Below are positions 1-5,588 of a DNA stretch of 6,006 bases, in pieces. Position numbers and translations under genes: made by a program. The stretch comes from Erysipelotrichaceae bacterium (GTDB lineage: Bacteria; Bacillota_I; Bacilli_A; Erysipelotrichales; Coprobacillaceae). Position 1 is the stretch's first letter; every line of letters begins with the position of its first letter. The DNA lies in contig JAGZJH010000061.1 of NCBI GenBank assembly GCA_018365815.1, forward strand, positions 1 to 6,006. The letters run 5' to 3'. A model generated the notes under the pieces. The model was not told the origin of the DNA. It made no database searches and worked only from the letters and a program-made list of their open reading frames with translations.

Positions 1-2
1 TT

Positions 3-77
3 AGCTTCATAAAGAAAAATGAAGTTGTTCTCTTCGACAACTTCATCAAAAACATTTTTAATTATTTCATCTGTCTA
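3..77 (-). other. Possible coding fragment of unknown gene
   Basis: On the minus strand, one frame reads as a charged, protein-like stretch, beginning TDEIIKNVFDEVV and ending near FLYEA at the window edge. A TAG at 75-77 precedes it, and immediately beyond that lies the 5' boundary of permease homology (about 84). This suggests a gene whose 5' end was lost at a junction with the permease. No start codon or family is recognisable. The plus strand in the same codon register is also open, and a hairpin overlaps the stretch, so this may be chance. Confidence 0.25.
19..46. terminator. AT-rich inverted repeat, possible terminator
   Basis: The arms ATGAAGTTGT (19-28) and ACAACTTCAT (37-46) are perfectly complementary over 10 bp around an 8-base loop. 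Read on the minus strand the stem runs directly into TTTTTCTTT, as expected for intrinsic termination. On the plus strand the T-run (about 55-59) starts eight bases after the stem. The stem has only three G:C pairs, so it is a weak terminator at best. It overlaps a possible minus-strand coding fragment, and both readings cannot easily be right. Confidence 0.4.
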
Positions 78-137
78 CTTGACAAGGGCGGTTCAACATA
101 CATTCCATTTTTATTAACTTGTATAATCACCATCGCC

Positions 138-608
138 ATGTTTTATGATATTTGTTCTTTGGCGAATAATAATGGTTTAAAAACCATGCCAGGGACAATG
201 GAAATCAAAATAACGTTATCATTAGGAACTTTTGTCGTTGGATTTTTTGCAATCATCTTCTTATTTTATACAAATAGTTTTTTAATGAAACGAAGAAAAA
301 AAGAATTTGGTTTATTTAATATTCTAGGAATGGAAAAACGTCATGTTTCTTTTATCATCGCCTATGAAACATTAATATGTGCGTTAATGAGTTTAGGATT
401 TGGGTGGATTATCGGAATCTCGTTAGATAAACTACTATTTATGGCAATTGGAAAAATGTTTCATACCCAAACACAATTAGGTTTATACATTTCTACAAAA
501 GCACTTCTTGCTTCAATGATTTTATTTGGATTAATCTTTATTTTCATGTTTTTAAATGCTATTAGACAAATTAAACTAGCCAATCCTATTGAACTTCTTC
601 ATAGCTAA
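138..608 (+). CDS. Permease N-terminal open segment (spans 1-4)
   Basis: This is the first uninterrupted piece of the broken permease. ATG 138 is only the first methionine in frame. It falls inside the first membrane span, because the preceding in-frame codons (93-137) encode STYIPFLLTCIITIA, which matches the family's normal N-terminus. No ribosome binding site precedes it, so it is not a credible natural start. The segment carries the rest of span 1, then spans 2-4 (about residues 24-50, 66-94 and 121-142), and ends at LANPIELLHS with TAA. Translation past the stop resumes family-like sequence (EYGEKEPKSK), showing that the stop is a lesion and not the gene's end. Confidence 0.6.
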   Translation: MFYDICSLANNNGLKTMPGTMEIKITLSLGTFVVGFFAIIFLFYTNSFLMKRRKKEFGLFNILGMEKRHVSFIIAYETLICALMSLGFGWIIGISLDKLLFMAIGKMFHTQTQLGLYISTKALLASMILFGLIFIFMFLNAIRQIKLANPIELLHS

Positions 609-644
609 GAATATGGTGAAAAAGAGCCAAAATCAAAATAGATC

Positions 645-1826
645 ATGACAATATTAGGGATATTATCATTATCAATTGGGTATTATATTTCATTAACAAC
701 CGACAATCCTCTTTCTGTGATGCTATTATTTTTTGGAGCAGTGATTTTAGTGATTATCGGCACTTATTTATTATTTACAGCCGGAAGTGTCACTTTATTA
801 AAAACATTAAAAAAGAATAAAAAATATTTTTATAAACCTAATCGCTTCATCAGTATTTCAGGTATGATTTATCGTATGAAACAAAATGCCGTCGGTCTAG
901 CAAATATATGCATTCTATCCACAATGGTCTTGGTCATGATTTCTAGCACCTTAAGTTTATGGATTGGGATTGATGATTTAGTTAAACAAAGATACCCAAG
1001 AGAAATCACAGCTTACACTAATATCACTGGGCAAGATGCTCAATCCCTTAAACAAACTGCTAACACCCTACTTAACGAAATGAATTTAGTTAAAACAAAT
1101 ATCCTTGACTATTCATATGTCGAAATTATCGGTATTCAAGAAAAATCATCGATTAACACTGATAAACAAAGTATTTATGAAAACGCAAAAGCAAGTATTT
1201 TTTCAAATGCAGTTGATGATATTTGTACAATTTTGGTTACTGATTTAGAGGCGTATAATCAAAATATGAATACGAATTATACACTTAATGATAATGAAAT
1301 TCTTTTATATGTCAATCGAAAAGCCTACAATTACTATGAACTTAAACTACTTGATTACACCTTTAATATCAAAGAACAAGTGAGTGATTTTATGCGTAAT
1401 GGAAATAATGCTGCCAATATTACTTCAGGATATTTCATTGTCGTTAAAGATCAAACTATTTTAAATGATATAGTTAAGTCACAACAAAATACTCATGATG
1501 ATTATAGTAATTACTATGGCTTTGATTTAGAAACTTCAAATGAAAATAAAGAATTATATTATAATACATTCATCGAAAGATTATCTACTATGGGGATTCA
1601 AGCTAATGTAGAAAGTAAAACAATAAATTATGGTGGCTTTATCGCAATGTATGGTGGATTTTTATTTATCGGTATCTTTTTAAGTATTTTATTCATCATG
1701 GCAACGATTTTAATTATTACAAACAAATTACAGAAGGTTATGAGGATAAAGAACGTTTTGAAATTATGCAAAAGGTTGGAATGGATCATAAGCTGGTTAA
1801 AAAATCAATTAACTCTCAAGTCTTAA
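645..1826 (+). CDS. Permease central open segment (spans 5-8 and sensor loop)
   Basis: This piece continues in the same frame as the N-terminal segment, separated from it by codons 606-641 that contain two stops. It carries span 5 (about residues 3-19), span 6 (about 24-48), span 7 (about 82-108), then the large extracellular loop (about 110-325) typical of peptide-sensing BceB proteins, then span 8 (about 330-356). Genuine sequence ends near residue 357. The last 36 or so residues, rich in K, L and W, are out-of-frame read-through after a frameshift near 1712-1720. ATG 645 has no evident ribosome binding site. Confidence 0.6.
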   Translation: MTILGILSLSIGYYISLTTDNPLSVMLLFFGAVILVIIGTYLLFTAGSVTLLKTLKKNKKYFYKPNRFISISGMIYRMKQNAVGLANICILSTMVLVMISSTLSLWIGIDDLVKQRYPREITAYTNITGQDAQSLKQTANTLLNEMNLVKTNILDYSYVEIIGIQEKSSINTDKQSIYENAKASIFSNAVDDICTILVTDLEAYNQNMNTNYTLNDNEILLYVNRKAYNYYELKLLDYTFNIKEQVSDFMRNGNNAANITSGYFIVVKDQTILNDIVKSQQNTHDDYSNYYGFDLETSNENKELYYNTFIERLSTMGIQANVESKTINYGGFIAMYGGFLFIGIFLSILFIMATILIITNKLQKVMRIKNVLKLCKRLEWIISWLKNQLTLKS

Positions 1827-2035
1827 CCGTCTTTTTCTTACCCCTATTAACCGCTTGTATCCATTTAGCGTTTGCCTTTCCAATCATCAGTAAATTACTT
1901 TCATTATTAATGTTAACAAATATTCAATTATTCATATATTGCACACTTGCTTGTATCATGGTCTTTGCAATAATGTATATTTTGATTTATACCATTACTG
2001 CAAAGTCATACTATTCGATGGTTAAAAGGGGATAA
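1733..2035 (+). CDS. Permease C-terminal open segment (spans 9-10)
   Basis: After the frameshift the proper permease sequence resumes as EGYEDKERFEIMQKVGM, a hallmark of the loop just after span 8. It continues through span 9 (VLTVFFLPLLTACIHLAFAF) and span 10 (IQLFIYCTLACIMVFAIMY) to the normal C-terminus ending in KSYYSMVKRG. Reading backwards, this frame also decodes YYKQI immediately before EGYED, the expected family sequence, which puts the lesion at about 1712-1720. ATG 1766 lies inside a conserved motif (EIMQKVGM) and has no ribosome binding site, so this is not a separate gene. Confidence 0.6.
   Translation, partial: EGYEDKERFEIMQKVGMDHKLVKKSINSQVLTVFFLPLLTACIHLAFAFPIISKLLSLLMLTNIQLFIYCTLACIMVFAIMYILIYTITAKSYYSMVKRG
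2027..2031 (+). promoter_or_regulatory. Ribosome binding site for small lipoprotein
   Basis: AGGGG sits seven bases before ATG 2039 and overlaps the last codons of the permease. This supports the ATG as a real start, translated right behind the permease in the same operon. Confidence 0.6.
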
Positions 2036-2038
2036 AAC

Positions 2039-2177
2039 ATGGAAAAAGATTTAAAAATCATTACTGCTTTAGTATTTACTTGTTTTATGTGGTTGTTCAA
2101 TCCAAGCCAAAATTGACAAATATGCCAATAAGAAAGAACAATGTATTTTAAATAGTGAAAATATCTCACAATTTTAG
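2039..2177 (+). pseudogene. Frameshifted small lipoprotein-like gene
   Basis: ATG 2039 starts three bases after the permease stop. It encodes MEKDLKIITALVFTCFM and then falls out of frame, ending at a TGA (2114-2116). The next frame continues convincingly as CGCSIQAKIDKYANKKEQC and stops at TAG 2175-2177. Joining the two gives about 46 residues: a short basic start, a hydrophobic stretch and a cysteine pair in a lipobox-like position (MCGC). A two-base loss from a TG repeat near 2088-2092 would explain the break. I infer a small secreted lipoprotein co-transcribed with the permease. The family is not recognised, and the product may itself be shortened at its C-terminus. A sequencing error could also explain the shift. 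Confidence 0.5.
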
Positions 2178-2189
2178 TATAAAAACTTA

Positions 2190-2360
2190 TTAATCATCCT
2201 TATCCTGAGGGAGCGGATGCCATGTCTTAGGCTCTTTATGTCGAGTAAATATTCTTTTCAGCCTACTGAATATTGATTCTATAAAATGAAATCATATATT
2301 GCTAAATAAGAATAAAATCACAAGAATAAATAAGAATGCACCTATTTCATCAATTGACAT
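2190..2360 (-). pseudogene. Small single-span membrane protein with in-frame TGA
   Basis: The minus strand reads MSIDEIGAFLFILVILFLFSNI, then TGA (2292-2294), then FHFIESIFSRLKRIF and a tail KEPKTWHPLPQDKDD before TAA. The 57 codons (stop included) make a clear small-protein plan: an N-terminal acidic cap, one membrane span (about residues 7-22), a basic amphipathic stretch and a polar cytoplasmic tail. The TGA most simply replaces a tryptophan (TGG). The start codon lies four bases after the stop of the upstream minus-strand gene, so the two probably form an operon. No good ribosome binding site is visible. The family is not recognised. Without the TGA this would pass as an ordinary small gene. 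Confidence 0.5.
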
Positions 2361-2364
2361 ATTT

Positions 2365-2601
2365 TTATTTATTTTTCGCAAACTTATTCATGAAGAAATC
2401 AGTAAATGTAGCTAACTCTTCATCTTGTGATACATAAACATATAGTTTTTCATCTTCTAACCAGTCATAAGCATTAATACCAATATAACCTTTTTTATCT
2501 GGATAAATAATAAAGGCATCAATAGGGTATTTATTACGATAGGCTGGATTGGATATGTGAAAACTTAAAAAACTAAAAAAAATATTTATTTTAATGACCA
2601 T
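2365..2601 (-). CDS. Hypothetical protein, about 78 residues
   Basis: The reading frame from ATG (2599-2601) gives MVIKINIFFSFLSFHIS, a hydrophobic start, then a soluble part with NKYPIDAFIIYPDKKGYIG, a DWLEDEKLYVYVS segment and a lysine-rich end (MNKFAKNK). The C-terminal 60 residues look like genuine protein. The N-terminus is doubtful: no ribosome binding site precedes the ATG, and the 5' end overlaps the start of a broken plus-strand gene, so the true N-terminus may have been lost. A TTG at 2626-2628 would add nine residues but has no support. It is followed four bases later by a small membrane-protein gene, suggesting a two-gene unit. The family is not recognised. Confidence 0.5.
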   Translation of the reverse strand: MVIKINIFFSFLSFHISNPAYRNKYPIDAFIIYPDKKGYIGINAYDWLEDEKLYVYVSQDEELATFTDFFMNKFAKNK

Positions 2602-2856
2602 TTCAAAAATATAAAGGTAATTATGCAAACTATGTAGATATTGAAAATGGTGATGAATATTGAATTTTTGGTTTTAAAAAACAGAGAGTAATTCTACCCT
2701 TGTGGTCATGGAAAAATTATGATTGACCATAGAGCTGTTAATGAATATCTTCCTCTGATTGGAGAAAAAGAATTACCGCTTCATTTGTTTGAAATAATTG
2801 ATATTGAAAATAGTTTTCCTGTTGAGAGAATTAATACACTATTAAGCGAAAAGTGA
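2594..2856 (+). pseudogene. Broken gene of unknown function
   Basis: Protein-like sequence can be followed on the plus strand across several frames: possibly MTISK from ATG 2594, then KYKGNYANYVDIENGDEY (about 2607-2660), a TGA at 2661-2663, IFGFKKQR, a frameshift near 2685-2692, then FYPCGHGKIMIDHRAVNEY and on to INTLLSEK with stop TGA 2854-2856. The final 54 residues (2692-2853) are open, acidic-to-neutral and convincing as coding. They end shortly before a strong terminator, as a real gene should. The joined length is about 85 residues. I do not recognise the family. At least one stop and probably two frame changes mean it cannot be expressed whole. Confidence 0.45.
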
Positions 2857-2876
2857 TAAATATCTGCCTAGTATTG

Positions 2877-2907
2877 AAAAGGACTTCGTAAAATTGAAGT
2901 CCTTTTT
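2877..2907. terminator. Bidirectional intrinsic terminator
   Basis: The arms AAAAGGACTTC (2877-2887) and GAAGTCCTTTT (2896-2906) pair perfectly around an 8-base loop. On the plus strand the stem runs into a T-run (2903-2907), and on the minus strand into TTTT from 2880 downwards. It lies 13 bases beyond the stop of the surface-protein gene (minus) and 20 bases beyond the stop of the broken plus-strand gene, so it serves both convergent units. Confidence 0.9.
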
Positions 2908-2919
2908 CACTCGTTGATT

Positions 2920-5463
2920 CTATTGATTAATTTCTCTCTTTTTTCTTTTCTTTAATAAAGTTGTTGTAATGATAACTAGTCCACTTATTGCAGCAAGCCC
3001 CATATATAAATGCATATTAGTTTGATCTCCTGTTTCAGGATTTCCAGTATTTGATGAATTTGCCTCTGTATTTGGCACTACTATTGTTTTATCATTTACA
3101 GTTACTTTAATAGTTTTAATTGCAGATGCACCATCACTATCTGTTACCTTATATGTTACTTCATATGTACCTGCTTTTGAAGTATCTACAGTATTCTTGA
3201 TAACTTCAAGTTTTACTTTATCACCATCCTCATGGTCTGTAGCAGTTACTCCTTTGAACTCTTCAAATTTATCACCTACTGTCAATGTAACATCTTCTGC
3301 TTTAATTGTTGGTACATGGTTTAATATCTCAGATTTTGGATTAACTGTTACCTTACGCTTTACTGTAGTAACATTCCCTGCTAAATCGCCTACTGTATAC
3401 TCTAGTTCATAAACTCCAATAACATTTGTATCAATAAATGATGGTGATACTTTAATATTTTTTAATTCACCACATTCGTTATCATATGCAAATATACCTT
3501 CTAATGGGTCGAACTTTTCTCCTTTTACTAAAGTAACATCTTTAATATTTCTTATTTCCGGAGCATATTTATCAACATTTTTCACATCAATATTTACTTT
3601 AATTGAGTTACCTGTCATATCAGTAATAGTTAATGTTTCTTTAGCATTATCCACAAATACTTTTGTAAATGTAGTTTCATCAAGCTTAGTCCATCCAGCG
3701 ATATCCTTAATTGCTTCACTTGTTTTAATTGTTACTGTAACATCTTCATTTGTCCAATCACCATTGTTAGAGTAAGTGACTTTAGCAGTTGGAATTTCAT
3801 CCACGATAACTGTTTCATTGTTCTTAATTACATCGCCATTTACTGAAACATCAGTACCTGACATATTAGTTACTTTTACCCCTTCTTGCACTGTAATTGA
3901 ATCAATTCCTTTTAAAATTTCAACAGATTTTTTGGCATTACCTGCTTTTTTTATAACTTCCTCAGCTGTACCTACATAGTAATACGAATCCGCACTTAAT
4001 GATGCTTTATCATTTAGAACATAATTCAAAACATCACTTGAAAACTTACCAGATTCAGCTACGATATTTGCGTTATTTAATGATTCATTTACAAACAAAT
4101 CTCTCACTGCTTTTGCATTTTCACTTGTTATCTCACTATTTTTGATATTTACATTAATAGGGAAATTATACGAACCATCTACATATATTGCATCACCTGT
4201 TTCATCAAAGCCTGAAGTTGCACCTTCATTAGGAATAACCTCTACTCCATTTGACAAAACATTACTATCAATTACATTTAGTGTTCCACCTTTAACTGCA
4301 ATTCCTGTACCTGCTTTAACTGATGATTTATTTAAAGTAACAGAAGAATCTTTTGAAGGGATATATATTCCATAAGAATCTTCTCTTTGCATTGTTAATG
4401 TAGAATTTATTAAATTCAAATGTAAGTCTGTATCAGTTCCATGTAAGTCGATACCATTATAATAGTTTGATACGATATCCACTTTATCAAGTGTCAAGGT
4501 AATATTACTTACATCATGAGCAGGATCACCAATAAAGCCCACATTTGGACCATTTTCACTGCAACTATCAGATAAAGCATTGATCTTACCATTTTTTATA
4601 GTAATATCTATATCTGAATATAATAGATTAAATGCTGTGCTTGAAGTTGTAAAAGTTTTCTTATTTAAATCTACTGTTCCTTTTGTTCCAGATAACGCAG
4701 CAAAACTATCACTTCCAGTATAGTTATTTACTAAAACAGCTGTATTATCTGTTGAATTTTTAATTGCATCTGATGCTGATGTATAAAAATTATAACTTCC
4801 ATCAGATTGTAAGCCTTTAAATCCACCATTAAATCCTACATAAAAATCAGAATACTTTGATACAACATATTTTAAATCTAAATCCTTGGTATTTGTAGCG
4901 ATATTTTCACCAAAAGTAAATTCAATTATCTTATTTGAATATTTACTTTTTACTTGACCAAGTCTTTCTACATCAAAATTACTTGTTATTTGCGCACTAT
5001 TGATAACCTTAAATGTACCACCATTCATAGTTACACTAAATCCTCTAGCTGGGAATGAGCCATTTGGATTTTTAAAGTGATTTACTACATTATGTCCATT
5101 TAAGTCCAAAACAACATTGGCACCTTCTGTTCCAATTTCTAAATAGATACCATTTGTCTGAGTTTTTTTAGAATAGACACCTTCATTTGTAAAATCTACA
5201 TCTTGATTAAGCTTAACAACAATCTCATTACCTGTAATTTTACGCTCAAGTGCATCTTTCAAAGTAGCGTAGTCGATAGTATTTCCATCTACTGTAACAG
5301 ACACCACAGATTCTTGTGTCGGCTGAACAACTTCTTTTGGATATTCTGTTTTTACCTCAGTGCCAGTTTCTTTTGATACTATATTTTCTTCTGCAAATAC
5401 AGCGGTAGAAAACATACTCATCATTAAAGAAACACTCAGAAACAACCCTAAAAATTTCTTCAT
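2920..5463 (-). CDS. Secreted, sortase-anchored surface protein with beta-helix and Ig-like domains
   Basis: This intact 847-residue protein is built for export and cell-wall attachment. Residues 1-24 are a signal peptide (MKKFLGLFLSVS..., likely cut after AVFA). Residues 52-100 form a module around YATLKDALE and IVVKLNQDVDF, common at the start of beta-helix surface proteins. Residues about 110-500 are short strand-turn repeats rich in N, G, S, T and D (for example LDLNGHNV, TIKNGKIN, LNLINSTL, LNVIDSNV), consistent with a right-handed parallel beta-helix. Three Ig-like domains follow: about 557-632 (starting IPTAKVTYS, with GWTKLDETTFTKVF), 634-708 (APEIRNIKDVTLVKGEKFDP) and 717-791 (VPTIKAEDVTLTVGDKF). 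The last two resemble DUF5011. A spacer leads to NPETG (808-812), a hydrophobic span (817-837) and a KKRKKR tail, which is a sorting signal. The start is fixed by a strong ribosome binding site. It probably acts in adhesion, with the ligand unknown. Confidence 0.9.
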   Translation of the reverse strand: MKKFLGLFLSVSLMMSMFSTAVFAEENIVSKETGTEVKTEYPKEVVQPTQESVVSVTVDGNTIDYATLKDALERKITGNEIVVKLNQDVDFTNEGVYSKKTQTNGIYLEIGTEGANVVLDLNGHNVVNHFKNPNGSFPARGFSVTMNGGTFKVINSAQITSNFDVERLGQVKSKYSNKIIEFTFGENIATNTKDLDLKYVVSKYSDFYVGFNGGFKGLQSDGSYNFYTSASDAIKNSTDNTAVLVNNYTGSDSFAALSGTKGTVDLNKKTFTTSSTAFNLLYSDIDITIKNGKINALSDSCSENGPNVGFIGDPAHDVSNITLTLDKVDIVSNYYNGIDLHGTDTDLHLNLINSTLTMQREDSYGIYIPSKDSSVTLNKSSVKAGTGIAVKGGTLNVIDSNVLSNGVEVIPNEGATSGFDETGDAIYVDGSYNFPINVNIKNSEITSENAKAVRDLFVNESLNNANIVAESGKFSSDVLNYVLNDKASLSADSYYYVGTAEEVIKKAGNAKKSVEILKGIDSITVQEGVKVTNMSGTDVSVNGDVIKNNETVIVDEIPTAKVTYSNNGDWTNEDVTVTIKTSEAIKDIAGWTKLDETTFTKVFVDNAKETLTITDMTGNSIKVNIDVKNVDKYAPEIRNIKDVTLVKGEKFDPLEGIFAYDNECGELKNIKVSPSFIDTNVIGVYELEYTVGDLAGNVTTVKRKVTVNPKSEILNHVPTIKAEDVTLTVGDKFEEFKGVTATDHEDGDKVKLEVIKNTVDTSKAGTYEVTYKVTDSDGASAIKTIKVTVNDKTIVVPNTEANSSNTGNPETGDQTNMHLYMGLAAISGLVIITTTLLKKRKKREINQ

Positions 5464-5471
5464 ATAAATTT

Positions 5472-5479
5472 CTCCTCCT
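5472..5479 (-). promoter_or_regulatory. Ribosome binding site of surface protein
   Basis: On the minus strand AGGAGGAG lies eight bases before the ATG at 5461-5463, a near-perfect Shine-Dalgarno sequence that fixes this start. Confidence 0.9.
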
Positions 5480-5498
5480 ATCTTTTTTAATACGCCTA

Positions 5499-5523
5499 GC
5501 TTTTTAAATATGAATTAAAAAGC
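5499..5523 (-). promoter_or_regulatory. Leader hairpin at 5' end of surface-protein mRNA
   Basis: GCTTTTTAA (5499-5507) and TTAAAAAGC (5515-5523) are perfect complements over 9 bp with a 7-base loop. If transcription starts near 5526, as the promoter implies, the hairpin would occupy roughly the first 30 bases of the mRNA. It ends about 20 bases before the ribosome binding site. A 5'-terminal stem could protect the mRNA from decay. It could also be a weak attenuator or a DNA operator. The sequence alone does not decide. Confidence 0.45.
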
Positions 5524-5532
5524 ACACTTTAT

Positions 5533-5561
5533 AGTATACGCTCCCCACCCATTAAATTCAA
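5533..5561 (-). promoter_or_regulatory. Predicted sigma-70/sigma-A promoter of surface protein
   Basis: Read on the minus strand, TTGAAT (-35, 5556-5561) and TATACT (-10, 5533-5538) are separated by exactly 17 bases. Both are one or two bases from consensus. The predicted start near 5526 gives a leader of about 62 bases. The spacer holds a G-rich run (GGGTGGGG), unusual in this AT-rich setting. The -35 box lies about 28 bases from the inferred insertion-element end, so the promoter belongs to the gene and not to the element. Confidence 0.7.
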
Positions 5562-5588
5562 TAGATTTTCCAAAAGAGAAATTTGGAT

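Larger units (their letters stand above)
84..2035 (+). pseudogene. Broken BceB-type ABC transporter permease (FtsX family)
   Basis: This is the membrane subunit of a bacitracin/peptide-resistance type ABC transporter. The family has ten membrane spans and a large extracellular loop of about 200 residues between spans 7 and 8 that detects peptide antibiotics and signals to a BceS-type kinase. Joining three reading frames restores about 650 residues, the usual family length, with all ten spans and the loop. Family landmarks include TYIPFLLTC, FLMKRRKKEFGLFNILGMEKRH, LANPIELL, MIYRMKQNAVGLANICIL and QVLTVFFLPLLTA. Lesions are TAA at 606-608, TAG at 639-641 and a net one-base loss near 1712-1720. 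The frame is open back to the window edge with no ATG before 138, and homology begins only near 84-101, so about the first 15 residues and the start are missing. No ATPase gene is in the window. The identification is secure, and it is inferred that the gene no longer makes a full permease. Confidence 0.88.

Noticed and set aside
3..137. The open plus frame upstream of 84 as the true N-terminus of the permease
   Set aside because: It contains no ATG, GTG or TTG start codon in frame and does not resemble the usual BceB N-terminus. Family homology starts only around KGGSTYIPF.
1700..1770. Programmed -1 frameshift joining the central and C-terminal permease segments
   Set aside because: No X XXY YYZ slippery heptamer is present in the right frame and no following stem-loop was seen. 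Two upstream stops also break the gene, so a mutation is the simpler reading.
2178..2364. Non-coding RNA in the gap between the small plus-strand gene and the minus-strand hypothetical gene
   Set aside because: The slightly less AT-rich part (2200-2250) is explained by coding sequence of the small minus-strand membrane protein.
2602..2628. TTG start at 2626-2628 for the minus-strand hypothetical protein
   Set aside because: There is no ribosome binding site, and the added residues (MHNYLYIFE) are antisense to the plus-strand broken gene. ATG 2599-2601 is the more cautious choice, though it is also unproven.
3197..3412. Plus-strand reading frame of 71 codons inside the surface-protein gene
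   Set aside because: It is antisense to the intact surface protein, rich in S, T, V and L as a mirror of its codons, with no ribosome binding site. The same holds for 3776-3979 and 4142-4375.
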